From a virus: DNA of 32,437 nucleotides. The translations under genes and the position numbers were made by a program. Position 1 is the stretch's first letter. Every line of letters starts with the position of its first letter. The DNA is taken from positions 1 through 32,437 of the IMG/VR virus record IMGVR_UViG_3300035670_000846. One strand, given 5' to 3'. The notes below the pieces were generated by a model. The model was not told the origin of the DNA, did not search any database, and saw nothing but the letters and a program-made list of their open reading frames with translations. Shown one piece after another: positions 8,725 through 15,372 of this stretch.

Positions 8725-9287
8725 GACTCTCCTCCGAATCGTAGATAGTCGGCAACGCTAGCCAGGCCAACACCTGCATTCGCAATCTTGGTGGCTGCCC
8801 AAGGCTCCAAATTGTCATCCGGGTAGAGCATCCCAAGCATAATATCAATTTTTTCTCGTGCAACACGAAGTTGCGTGATCAACATATTACCGTTGGGTTC
8901 GTCAGAGTAGAAACGGTCGGAGTAATCTTCGGTCTCTGCGTAGTTCGGGGCAGCGGCCATTGCCAGGTGACTGTTTCGATTAGACGATTTTTCGATTTCC
9001 TCCATACGGGGCATTCTAATACCCGCCTCCTTCATTTGAGGATTCTTCTCGTCGCCCTTACCGGGTTCTTTCGGTAAGTAATTCGGAGTCATTTTGGCAG
9101 TGGCCACGTCACCTTCTCCGTGGTCGGAATCGGACTTCACCTTCACGCAATTGGGCACTTTACGGCCGTTCTTAGTTTTCATGCCAATGGCTTGATAGCC
9201 TTTCCAGCAAGGGTCATCTTTCATCTTCTCGATGAAATCATCAGACCAACCGAGGCCTTTCAATCTTTCAAAGTCGTAATCAATCAT
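8721..9287 (-). CDS. Phage protein with DPCWKGY...VPNCV motif (188 aa)
   Basis: Near the N-terminus (residues 24-48) is DDPCWKGYQAIGMKTKNGRK followed by VPNCV. I know this short motif from many phage structural and hypothetical proteins, but its function is unknown. The middle is charged, and the C-terminal 60 residues are probably helical (QLRVAREKIDIMLGML, ANAGVGLASVADYLRF). I chose the ATG at 9287, which overlaps the upstream stop as ATGA and has GGGAG 11 bases before it. A GTG four codons earlier (9299) would sit on top of that ribosome site. The stop overlaps the start of the 44-residue gene. Confidence 0.82.
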   Translation of the reverse strand: MIDYDFERLKGLGWSDDFIEKMKDDPCWKGYQAIGMKTKNGRKVPNCVKVKSDSDHGEGDVATAKMTPNYLPKEPGKGDEKNPQMKEAGIRMPRMEEIEKSSNRNSHLAMAAAPNYAETEDYSDRFYSDEPNGNMLITQLRVAREKIDIMLGMLYPDDNLEPWAATKIANAGVGLASVADYLRFGGES

Positions 9288-9607
9288 CGGTGTTTCCACT
9301 CCCGTAAGGATGAAAGTTCTTCTCGAATGTCATCGAGTCGGCGGTCAATCGAAGCGTGCCAGGTTTCTTCGCCACGAATGTGAAGCATAAGCTCCTCTTT
9401 GGTTACAAACTTCTCAGGGAGTGTAACGCGAACCTCAGTGAGAGTTTGATCAAGTCTCTCAACTTTGGTCCCGAAGTTAGCAAGCATATCGGAACTTGCT
9501 TGTTGCATTGAGGCAAACTTTTTGGAGTTTCGGTCGAGGATCCACCCAAGGCCGGAAATGATAGTGGCAAAAGAGGCTACTACACCTAAAATGTCAAGAC
9601 CCACCAT
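9284..9607 (-). CDS. Membrane-anchored small coiled-coil protein (107 aa)
   Basis: Residues 2-24 (VGLDILGVVASFATIISGLG plus WIL) form one hydrophobic membrane segment at the N-terminus. Two helical segments follow: one around KVERLDQTLTEVRVTLPEKF and one near the C-terminus (SIDRRLDDIREELSSLREWK). The general shape, one membrane anchor plus coiled coil, resembles small lysis-accessory or holin-partner proteins. No endolysin is present here, so that is only a possibility. The ATG at 9607 has GGAG eight bases upstream and lies 3 bases after the previous stop. Confidence 0.8.
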   Translation of the reverse strand: MVGLDILGVVASFATIISGLGWILDRNSKKFASMQQASSDMLANFGTKVERLDQTLTEVRVTLPEKFVTKEELMLHIRGEETWHASIDRRLDDIREELSSLREWKHR

Positions 9608-9610
9608 GGC

Positions 9611-10324
9611 TTACTCCGTCGGCAAACCAGACTCACCAGCTGCCAGACGTTTCTTGACGGATTCGGGCAGACCCGATTCCCAGCCATGCTTTTTCGCGAT
9701 CGAGATAATCTTGCGCATGATGGCCCTAGGATTAGCGGCACGTCCGACAGAGGACCAGGCAGCGGCTACGTCAACGGGGCCAGCAATGGGGAAAGACATG
9801 TCCGGCCCTGCGAATTCTCCGGCAACCTTTCCCTCTTTCAACGCCTTGCGCTTTTCGGTGCTCCATTCACGGTATGACATCTCAGCATATTTTTGGCTGG
9901 CGCAAATAGGGCAACCGGGTCCCTTACAATTATGGTCCTCTTTGAAGGAAGGCAGTGGCATGCTTAGGAGTTCGGAGTCTTGAGAGTCACCCTCGGCAAA
10001 TCCGTATTCGTTCTTCTTCATTTCCTTGAATGAAGACATCCGAGACTTTTTCCGATCGAAGATTTCCTTCATTGCAGACTGACTGTCTGCATTTTCGTTA
10101 TAATCGCGATTGACGAGACTGGCACGCTTCTCGCGATGCTCTGCATTCATTTTTAGAATGTTTTCGTTGTGGTTGCTCATCATGCCATCTGGCCCTGGGC
10201 GCCATTTTTTACCAGATTTATTCATCTCTTCGAGCTGAGCACCACTGATGGCATTGCTTGCATTAATACCTCCACCAACACCGGGTAAAGTTACCGAACT
10301 AAAATCAAAAGAAGAACCGTACAT
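9611..10324 (-). CDS. Protein with Cys cluster and DUF6582-like C-terminus (237 aa)
   Basis: Residues 168-220 (AGEFAGPDMSFPIAGPVDVA, AAWSSVGRAANPRAIMRKII, SIAKKHGW) match a motif I know from phage head proteins and maturation proteases, the DUF6582 type, where F-A-G-P-x-x-S-F-P recurs. Residues 131-141 (HNCKGPGCPIC) give H-x-C-x4-C-x2-C, a possible zinc knuckle. The first 110 residues are polar and charged and may be disordered. The start is the ATG at 10324, seven bases after AGGGGG; a TTG at 10330 in the same frame is less likely. Inferred role: capsid assembly or packaging accessory. No protease residues are visible. Confidence 0.82.
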   Translation of the reverse strand: MYGSSFDFSSVTLPGVGGGINASNAISGAQLEEMNKSGKKWRPGPDGMMSNHNENILKMNAEHREKRASLVNRDYNENADSQSAMKEIFDRKKSRMSSFKEMKKNEYGFAEGDSQDSELLSMPLPSFKEDHNCKGPGCPICASQKYAEMSYREWSTEKRKALKEGKVAGEFAGPDMSFPIAGPVDVAAAWSSVGRAANPRAIMRKIISIAKKHGWESGLPESVKKRLAAGESGLPTE

Positions 10325-10326
10325 GA

Positions 10327-10941
10327 TCAAGCCCCCTGCCAGTCGATTTTTCGAACATTGAATTTTTGAAGCAAGTTATCTGGGGATACGCCTGTAAGAG
10401 TAACAAACTCATCCAGTTCCAGAGGCACCATCTTACCATCTCGTTTGATAGCAAATACGCTGTCATCGGCTTGGGGAAGACTAAAGCCCAAAGCTTGCTG
10501 AATCTTTGTGCGGGCAACGGTTTCGGACTCAGGGTCCTTAGGATTTACTTTACCGCGAATAATAAACCCCTCGGGCAAACAAGGGATAACAGCGTTCCAC
10601 ATTTTACGCAGAAGGAGCCCAGCGCCCACGGTCATTTCTACCGGAAGCTCATAGTGCGTAGACTCATTTACGTAAAACCGCCACATATTGTCTCTAACTA
10701 CGAGAGACACAGTATATTCCTCGCTCTCCGCTGTGAGAATAATTTCAGGACGGTGATGAAGAAGCACCATCGTTTTCTCAGGCGCTACCTTGCGAATCTC
10801 GTTAGCAAATACGGCATGGTCTTCCAGCCTTGCACGGTAGTCAGGATGAGCGTCTACAAGAGTAACGTTGATTTGTGTGGTGAGTTTTGCTTGTAAGTCG
10901 TACTCCTTTTGTATAGTCTCTTGGGAGCGAAGAGATGCCAT
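10327..10941 (-). CDS. Hypothetical protein (204 aa)
   Basis: First gene of the block running down to 8234. It is a soluble alpha/beta-type protein with segments MVLLHHRPEIILTAESEEYT, VSLVVRDNMWRFYVNESTHY and a C-terminal region ending LLQKFNVRKIDWQGA. I recognise no family and see no catalytic motif. The ATG at 10941 follows a 33-base gap with a GGGTAAAA element but no clear Shine-Dalgarno. Its position with small acidic, basic and Cys-motif proteins suggests assembly or packaging rather than replication, which is inference only. Confidence 0.8.
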   Translation of the reverse strand: MASLRSQETIQKEYDLQAKLTTQINVTLVDAHPDYRARLEDHAVFANEIRKVAPEKTMVLLHHRPEIILTAESEEYTVSLVVRDNMWRFYVNESTHYELPVEMTVGAGLLLRKMWNAVIPCLPEGFIIRGKVNPKDPESETVARTKIQQALGFSLPQADDSVFAIKRDGKMVPLELDEFVTLTGVSPDNLLQKFNVRKIDWQGA

Positions 10942-10967
10942 GGTTGCCGAACTTTACCTATATTGCC

Positions 10968-10976
10968 TTTTACCCT
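10968..10976 (-). promoter_or_regulatory. AGGGTAAAA element before the 204-residue gene
   Basis: The stop TAG (10977-10975) overlaps the element as TAGGGTAAAA, followed by GGCAATATAGG. The start lies 26 bases downstream. Confidence 0.55.
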
Positions 10977-11334
10977 ATCCCTCTGGTTCTTCTTCTTCTT
11001 CTTCTTCTTGACTACCTGTGATTTCATTCACAAGGTGCTCAACCTCTTCATCCGTCATTTCTTCAATTTCTCCGTCCCCATCCACAACTTCGTCAGAGAG
11101 ATAGGCATTCGGGTTGAAGGGGGTCTTCAGATCGTCATCTGGGCCTTTACCGCTAGGGTACTTCCACAAGCCCGTATGCTCAATCCACGGGGAAGTATTT
11201 GTCACTACATTAGTTGGCAATCCTGAGTTGTTGGCAATCGTATCTTCGTCAGGAGTGGCAAGTTGCTGTGCATAAGCAGCTCGAAATGCCTCGATGGTTT
11301 CGGCGTTAAAATCGCCCCCAATTCTGTTAGTCAT
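10975..11334 (-). CDS. Acidic-tailed small protein (119 aa)
   Basis: The N-terminal 80 residues contain NAETIEAFRAAYAQQL and SPWIEHTGLWKYPSGKGPDD. The C-terminus is very acidic (DGDGEIEEMTDEEVEHLVNE) and ends in seven consecutive Glu encoded by seven GAA codons (10987-11007). Such acidic tails occur in phage scaffold and DNA-mimic proteins, but I recognise no family here. It follows the 117-residue gene by 9 bases. There is no Shine-Dalgarno, though a GGGTAAGA variant lies in the end of that gene. Confidence 0.78.
   Translation of the reverse strand: MTNRIGGDFNAETIEAFRAAYAQQLATPDEDTIANNSGLPTNVVTNTSPWIEHTGLWKYPSGKGPDDDLKTPFNPNAYLSDEVVDGDGEIEEMTDEEVEHLVNEITGSQEEEEEEEPEG
10987..11007 (-). repeat. 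(GAA)7 trinucleotide run encoding poly-Glu
   Basis: Seven uninterrupted GAA codons on the coding strand. Slippage would change tail length by whole residues without breaking the frame. Confidence 0.85.
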
Positions 11335-11343
11335 GTTGGTTAA

Positions 11344-11697
11344 TTACCGTTTTTTGATCTTACCCGAGGTGTTCTGAAGGAGCTTACTGTTACCCATCAC
11401 TTTCTCCTCGTATTTCTGCACCTCTTTCTTTACATCGACTTTCATCTTTCCTTCTCGGATCATCCGTTCTTTCTTTTCTTTATCTGTCTCCTCTGGTTCT
11501 GGAGGTTCTGGAATCTCCACTTGCTCCTCCATTGCAAGAATATCCTCATCAACGCCTACCGGGTGAATGTCATGTGTTAATTTGTCGAGCATCGCGTCAT
11601 ACTGATCTTTCAACCGACGCCGACAAACTCCCTGAATGTTAACAGCCATTGGGCCACAAGGAAGACGATGCTTCTCAATTTCTTTCTTCGGGTTCAT
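11344..11697 (-). CDS. Charged helical small protein (117 aa)
   Basis: The N-terminal domain has two cysteines (C14, C25) and MAVNIQGVCRRRLKDQYDAM. A Pro/Glu-rich linker (EIPEPPEPEETDKEKKER) and a basic C-terminus ending GKIKKR follow. No family is recognised. GGAG sits six bases before the ATG at 11697, which follows the previous TGA by one base. It belongs to the phoH block and is probably co-translated with its neighbours. Confidence 0.78.
   Translation of the reverse strand: MNPKKEIEKHRLPCGPMAVNIQGVCRRRLKDQYDAMLDKLTHDIHPVGVDEDILAMEEQVEIPEPPEPEETDKEKKERMIREGKMKVDVKKEVQKYEEKVMGNSKLLQNTSGKIKKR
11359..11367 (-). promoter_or_regulatory. Possible variant CGGGTAAGA element inside a gene end
   Basis: CGGGTAAGA lies within the last codons of the 117-residue gene, 24 bases before the ATG at 11334. 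The spacing fits the other elements, but the sequence is coding (GKI), so this may be chance. Confidence 0.2.
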
Positions 11698-11698
11698 G

Positions 11699-12031
11699 TC
11701 AAGCTCCGGTGCGTGTTGGCATCCAGCCGTCGGGATAGGAATGATAGTGAATCCCTTTCTTCTTCTCTTTGCGAGGATTCTTATCCTGGCGATTAGCCTC
11801 TCGCATTGAGGTGACCATAGTGTCTCGCATAATTCTCAAGTTCTCTCTCGGAACAGAACAATGTTTACTGTCTCGGAAAGAGCGATAAGTGTGCGAAACA
11901 TCGGAGGGATCATCATTTTGAAGCATCATATTCCACACACCTAGAGCTTGCGGGTCCGACAAGATGCCCGCCGGCAGTTTGGATTCAATTTCCGCCCTGT
12001 CCGGTCGGGCAAACCTTGTGTCTTTGCGCAT
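11699..12031 (-). CDS. Hypothetical protein downstream of phoH (110 aa)
   Basis: Start ATG at 12031 overlaps the phoH stop as TAATG, a strong sign of coupled translation. The sequence is basic, with ALGVWNMMLQNDDPSDVSHT, a central KHCSVPRENLRIMRDTMVTS and a Lys-rich stretch followed by YHSYPDGWMPTRTGA. Arg and Lys content suggests nucleic-acid contact, but no motif is recognisable. It overlaps nothing else. Confidence 0.78.
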   Translation of the reverse strand: MRKDTRFARPDRAEIESKLPAGILSDPQALGVWNMMLQNDDPSDVSHTYRSFRDSKHCSVPRENLRIMRDTMVTSMREANRQDKNPRKEKKKGIHYHSYPDGWMPTRTGA

Positions 12032-12846
12032 TAGTCGTCGTATCTATCTAGAATGTGAGCGATAACCGAGTTGCGAACAATGTCTTCTTTGGCGAACTCA
12101 ACGATCCCCACCTCCGATAGGTGACGGAGCCGATGAATGGCGTCCACAAGACCGTTTTCACGGCGGAACACTTCCATGTCGGTTTGTTTGGTGTCTCCGA
12201 TTAGCAGAATCTTGGAATCTTTACCTACGCGAGTAAGTACGGTCTTGATCTGTGAAGGAAGGAAGTTCTGCGATTCGTCAACGATAATAAAGGCTTCGTT
12301 GAGGGAGCGTCCGCGAATATCTTCGAGGAGCACTGGCTCAATGATCTTCTTATTCAGAAGGTATTCTGCAGCGCCTTGGGAGCGCATAATGCAAGGTAGG
12401 TTGTCTAAAACAGGAGCAATCAGCGGAGCGATTTTCTCAGATAAATCGCCAGGTAAAGCACCTCTTCCCCGTTGGAACTCGACGCCGACATCGCTACGAA
12501 CATAATAAACTTTGTCGAACTGCCCTTGAGCGATTCCGAAAAGTCCGTAGTGAAGTGCGATGAGAGTTTTGCCAGTTCCGGCATGACCGGAAGCGATAGT
12601 AACGGTGTTGCGCTTGAGTGTATTCCAGAGTTCTTCCTGTCGCCAAGTCAGGAACTTGGGAGGTTGAACATCCATTCCTTTCGAGTAGGATTGTTCTAGC
12701 ATCTGGGCATTCTCAGCGCGACGGTTCTTGCGCTTTTCCTTAGAATTTAACATGAAGGTGAGATGGCAGTCGGTGGGTAATAAAAACTCTTTGCTGCTTA
12801 GAAGGACTACATCCTGCTCACCCCCTTGACTTATATCCTGTGACAT
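12031..12846 (-). CDS. phoH: PhoH-like P-loop ATPase
   Basis: This 271-residue protein has the PhoH core: Walker A GHAGTGKT (87-94), Walker B FIIVDESQN (186-194), GDTKQTD (217-223) and a C-terminal FAKEDIVRNSVIAHIL (251-266). The family is related to the ATPase core of helicase superfamily 1 and is common in marine phages. Its cellular role is still unclear; RNA metabolism and phosphate stress have been proposed. The N-terminal 60 residues, including a basic KEKRKNRRAEN stretch, are outside the core. Start ATG at 12846 with GAGG ten bases upstream, possibly masked by a small hairpin. It heads a four-gene unit down to 10975. Confidence 0.96.
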   Translation of the reverse strand: MSQDISQGGEQDVVLLSSKEFLLPTDCHLTFMLNSKEKRKNRRAENAQMLEQSYSKGMDVQPPKFLTWRQEELWNTLKRNTVTIASGHAGTGKTLIALHYGLFGIAQGQFDKVYYVRSDVGVEFQRGRGALPGDLSEKIAPLIAPVLDNLPCIMRSQGAAEYLLNKKIIEPVLLEDIRGRSLNEAFIIVDESQNFLPSQIKTVLTRVGKDSKILLIGDTKQTDMEVFRRENGLVDAIHRLRHLSEVGIVEFAKEDIVRNSVIAHILDRYDD

Positions 12847-12873
12847 TGGAGGACTGCCTCAGGGACTGACGTA

Positions 12874-12883
12874 TTTTACCCGG
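12874..12883 (-). promoter_or_regulatory. CCGGGTAAAA element before phoH
   Basis: It lies directly after the hairpin at 12882-12897 and 27 bases before the phoH ATG. The nearest stop upstream is the TAG at 12889-12887 of a 23-codon frame, not the TGA at 12926-12924. Confidence 0.55.
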
Positions 12884-12897
12884 ATGCTAGAGCATCC
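12882..12897 (-). other. Hairpin upstream of phoH
   Basis: GGATGCTCTAGCATCC on the coding strand is a perfect 6-bp stem with a 4-base loop. It abuts the GGGTAAAA element and contains the TAG at 12887. No U-tract follows. It may mark the 3' end of the upstream transcript. Confidence 0.45.
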
Positions 12898-12958
12898 ACC
12901 ATTCGTCTTTTTCTAGTAACCAGTCAATGTAGGCGCTCTGCGTAGTCATCCCAGCCAT
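12887..12958 (-). CDS. Possible 23-aa overlapping ORF or frameshifted gene tail
   Basis: In the +1 frame relative to the 62-residue gene, an open stretch starts ATG at 12958 (second ATG at 12949) and reads MAGMTTQSAYIDWLLEKDEW then WML and TAG. The composition looks protein-like. Its stop sits three bases before the GGGTAAAA element, as in the other units, whereas the 62-residue frame stops 37 bases earlier. It is either a tiny overlapping gene or the real C-terminus of the upstream gene reached by a +1 shift. There is no good ribosome site. Confidence 0.35.
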   Translation of the reverse strand: MAGMTTQSAYIDWLLEKDEWWML

Positions 12959-13112
12959 CTTTACCACCACACCATCGTGAGTAACGCTCGGTGCCATGCT
13001 TGGCCGCTTTCTCAAGGTAGCGGTCTGCTGCGAGATCGGTAATCAAAACTCTGGTTCCAAAGTCCTCCTGCATTAAGCTGGGGACATTATCGGGATTAGG
13101 GTTAATAGCCAT
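12924..13112 (-). CDS. Small protein downstream of TerL (62 aa)
   Basis: Starts MAINPNPDNVPSLMQEDFGT and ends GGKDGWDDYAERLH. No domain is recognised; the middle (LITDLAADRYLEKAAKHGTE) is probably helical. I chose the ATG at 13112; the frame stays open to 13139 but only with non-ATG codons inside a hairpin. It lies alone between the terminase block and phoH, preceded by a leader containing TAAAAGTTGC. Its end may be wrong, because a protein-like continuation exists in the +1 frame. Confidence 0.65.
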   Translation of the reverse strand: MAINPNPDNVPSLMQEDFGTRVLITDLAADRYLEKAAKHGTERYSRWCGGKDGWDDYAERLH

Positions 13113-13118
13113 GGTAAT

Positions 13119-13136
13119 CTGTTGAAGGAACAACAG
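13119..13136 (-). other. Leader hairpin before the 62-residue gene
   Basis: CTGTTG and CAACAG form a perfect 6-bp stem with a 6-base loop, ending seven bases before the ATG at 13112, where a Shine-Dalgarno would normally lie. None is visible. Confidence 0.4.
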
Positions 13137-13145
13137 CAACTTTTA
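13136..13145 (-). promoter_or_regulatory. Variant ATAAAAGTTGC element after TerL
   Basis: The coding strand reads CTATAAAATAAAAGTTGCTG. The TAAAAGTTGCT part equals the right half of the element at 16616, although the GGG is absent. TATAAAATA also resembles the T4 late promoter TATAAATA. The start lies about 28 bases downstream of the TAAAA. Confidence 0.35.
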
Positions 13146-13152
13146 TTTTATA

Positions 13153-13178
13153 GAGTGGTGGTTACCAGATCACCACTC
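13153..13178 (-). other. Hairpin at the end of terL
   Basis: GAGTGGTG and CACCACTC form a perfect 8-bp stem with a 10-base loop, beginning within the terL stop codon. It is followed on the minus strand by TATAAAATAAAAG rather than a U-tract. A weak terminator or 3' stabiliser is likely. Confidence 0.5.
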
Positions 13179-14928
13179 ACATATCGAGATCCCAGCCAAT
13201 ATTACGCTGCCCACTCCGAATACCTCGCAAGAATGAAGAGCGAGGATCTGCTTCCTGACTTACTGCGTCATAGTCAGGGTCATTAAAAGCATGGTCAGCA
13301 GGGAACATTCGTAAACGACCTCTAGACAAATTGCTAAACACGTTTTTATCTTGAAAGCCAGGTCTTGTCAATTCTCCTACAAAACGTTTGTTCTGAATGA
13401 TGGAATCTTGCAGCCCTTTATCAACTTTATCCAGCTTCATGGAAAAATAGGTCAAAGCCCAAGTAAAAGCGTCTGTCCTATCGTCATGTTTCGTAAAAGG
13501 AAAAGCTGTCAGTTCTTTTACAAACGGGTCGATCCATTCTCCCTCCAGGAAACGGACTCGATTGAACTCCATCAAAGGGGCAACCGCTTGAAGTCGCACC
13601 GTCTTGGACTTCAAAGGTTTCATTTCCTCAATGGGAATCTTCGCCTCTTTTTTCAACATTTGGATCAAAGACTGACCGGAAGCTGCTTTCTCAATGCAAA
13701 GAACCCGAGCCTCATAATAAGAATACAGGTGTTTTACCTTGGCAATGAGGTCTGGGAACCCCAGCCGCCCTGTAATAATTTCTCTGATATAGACTATTCC
13801 CGGGGTGGAGTGAGAAATGGAGGCTACGCAAATAGCCGTTTCGTCGGCCATTTCTTTTTCAGAAAACGCACAGTCAACAGCGAGCCAAGTCAAGTCATAG
13901 TTGACGTAAGGGTCCTGCTCCACACGGCATATCCAGCTATCCTTAATAATCTGCCCTTCTGCCGCAACCGGATTACCTTGGTACAGAGCAGCAAACGCAA
14001 ACGAACCCATGGTCTTTTTCTGGGCCATAAGCATGTCGACGGTAAAGGCGGTATTGCTCGGCCAATGAGACTCACCTAGATCGCGCTCCAGTGGGTCTTC
14101 CGCTCTCTGCTCTGCAGTCTCGATTAAGCCCGCAATATTTACCCAGCGCCAGCCATTTGGATTCTCAATCTCGTCATATACACCGTCTGCCTCCAGCAAT
14201 ACTCCATGCAAATCATGTGAATGGAATCGCGTAGCAATTACCATTTGACACCAGTTGTTGGTGCGTCGAGTGGATGCCTGCTCACCCCACCAGCTTTCAA
14301 GAGCTTCAAGGGCAGCAGTAGAAGTCGAATCCTTTAGAGGGTCGTCCACAATCATTGCCCCCACGCCTGGACTAGAGATATTTGTAGTCCCTGCGGTAAA
14401 ACCCGTTAACACGCCGCCAACAGAAGTGGGGAGGATGTATCCGCCACCGAGCATATCATACTTGGAATCCCGGGAAAAACCTTTCCATTCCGGAAAAATC
14501 TTAGTGAATTCCGGCATCTTCAGGAAACTGATTGCGTCCTTGTGAAATTTACCAGACAGTTGCTGACCATAAGAAGCGATAATGTGTTGAGTCTGTTGAT
14601 CACGGCCTAAAAGCCATGCCACAAACATCGAAGCCATCATCGATTTACCGGAACGAGGAGGACATGAAACGATTAGACGCCGATAACGTTTTTTCGCTAA
14701 ATCCTCAAATGCCGACCCAATAATCTCATGGAACGCGACTACTTTCAAATCGCCTTTCTTCATAATGTCAGCAAACGCGAGGAAACAATCTCGCGCAGCT
14801 CGGTATTTATACTCCTCAATTACAGAAGCAGGAGCCTCCATAACGACTAGTTCTTGAATACCTCGAATGTATTTTCGCCAGCTACTATGTTCATCAAGCA
14901 AGCTGGCTTTGGTGATGATAGGTCGCAT
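13177..14928 (-). CDS. terL: Terminase large subunit (packaging ATPase and nuclease)
   Basis: The protein has 583 residues. The ATPase domain has Walker A CPPRSGKS (89-96), Walker B AMIVDDP (191-197) and a coupling motif ATRFH (232-236). The C-terminal RNase H-fold nuclease has LAVDCAF with D352, CIEKAASG with E413, and HDDRTDA (481-487) supplying the third acid. It cuts concatemeric DNA and drives it into the prohead at the portal. The fold and motif spacing resemble the Terminase_6C-type proteins of many siphoviruses and myoviruses more than T4 gp17. The last ~80 residues (after about 500) are an extra tail. Start ATG at 14928, one base after the previous TGA, so translation is coupled to the candidate small subunit. 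Confidence 0.96.
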   Translation of the reverse strand: MRPIITKASLLDEHSSWRKYIRGIQELVVMEAPASVIEEYKYRAARDCFLAFADIMKKGDLKVVAFHEIIGSAFEDLAKKRYRRLIVSCPPRSGKSMMASMFVAWLLGRDQQTQHIIASYGQQLSGKFHKDAISFLKMPEFTKIFPEWKGFSRDSKYDMLGGGYILPTSVGGVLTGFTAGTTNISSPGVGAMIVDDPLKDSTSTAALEALESWWGEQASTRRTNNWCQMVIATRFHSHDLHGVLLEADGVYDEIENPNGWRWVNIAGLIETAEQRAEDPLERDLGESHWPSNTAFTVDMLMAQKKTMGSFAFAALYQGNPVAAEGQIIKDSWICRVEQDPYVNYDLTWLAVDCAFSEKEMADETAICVASISHSTPGIVYIREIITGRLGFPDLIAKVKHLYSYYEARVLCIEKAASGQSLIQMLKKEAKIPIEEMKPLKSKTVRLQAVAPLMEFNRVRFLEGEWIDPFVKELTAFPFTKHDDRTDAFTWALTYFSMKLDKVDKGLQDSIIQNKRFVGELTRPGFQDKNVFSNLSRGRLRMFPADHAFNDPDYDAVSQEADPRSSFLRGIRSGQRNIGWDLDM

Positions 14929-14929
14929 A

Positions 14930-15214
14930 TCAGAAGTTCGAGATGCGCTTCAAAAGCTCTTCAACCTTGCCATCGTATTCTTTTGCCAGAGACTCCTCTG
15001 ATGGGGACTCTTTGGCAGTCAAAACCACAATATCTTCGGTAATCTCACGATGTGCTTTAACAGAAGCTGAAAAAATCTGCACGAGGTCGCGAGTTGAACA
15101 CTCCGACATTTGATCTTGCAGGAGACCGATGGCCTCATTAGCCACTTTAAGAGCTTCTTCTGCTAGAAACTCTTTTTGACGAACAATTTGATCTTTTGCA
15201 GTAGAGTCTGACAT
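14930..15214 (-). CDS. Candidate terminase small subunit (94 aa)
   Basis: This short helical protein lies immediately upstream of terL, the usual place of the small subunit. Residues 1-60 (QIVRQKEFLAEEALKVANEA, LLQDQMSECSTRDLVQIFSA) and the C-terminus (KVEELLKRISNF) look like oligomerising helices. No clear helix-turn-helix is visible, and 94 residues is short for the family. Start ATG at 15214 with AGAGG eight bases upstream, overlapping the previous stop as TAATG. The small-subunit assignment rests on position and size. Confidence 0.6.
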   Translation of the reverse strand: MSDSTAKDQIVRQKEFLAEEALKVANEAIGLLQDQMSECSTRDLVQIFSASVKAHREITEDIVVLTAKESPSEESLAKEYDGKVEELLKRISNF

Positions 15215-15372
15215 TAGTAGAACCTCTTTTTACATTTGGCACAGCCTCCTGGAGGAGGCGGGGGATTTCCTTTGTAGTTTTGTAAACTGCGTAGAATACG
15301 CTTTGCCAGGTCGGTGTTTCCTGCTTTCATTGCGGCGTGATAGTTTTGCCAGAGCTGCTGAGCTGACTGCAT
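15214..15372 (-). CDS. Small helical protein with C-terminal CxxC (52 aa)
   Basis: I chose the ATG at 15372, which overlaps the stop of the 406-residue gene as TAATG. A longer version from 15432 would overlap that gene by 60 bases. The product starts MQSAQQLWQNYHAAMKAGNT, has a Pro run (PPPPP, 37-41) and ends GGCAKCKKRFY with a CxxC pair. A single CxxC is not enough for a zinc site alone, but it could form one in a dimer. It is in the terminase unit; its function is not recognised. Confidence 0.78.
   Translation of the reverse strand: MQSAQQLWQNYHAAMKAGNTDLAKRILRSLQNYKGNPPPPPGGCAKCKKRFY

Noticed and set aside
8627-8866. Minus-strand ORF of 79 codons.
   Set aside because: It sits in another frame over the 188-residue gene and the 44-residue gene. 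The latter has a strong ribosome site and coupled start; this one has neither.
9284-9607. Holin assignment for the membrane coiled-coil protein.
   Set aside because: There is only one membrane segment and no endolysin next to it, so I describe it without naming a lysis role.
13141-13151. TATAAAATA as a T4-type late promoter for the window.
   Set aside because: It occurs here only once in a plausible place, whereas GGGTAAAA is found at nearly every unit start.
13351-14079. Plus-strand ORF of 242 codons.
   Set aside because: Antisense to the TerL nuclease domain, where the catalytic motifs are intact on the minus strand.
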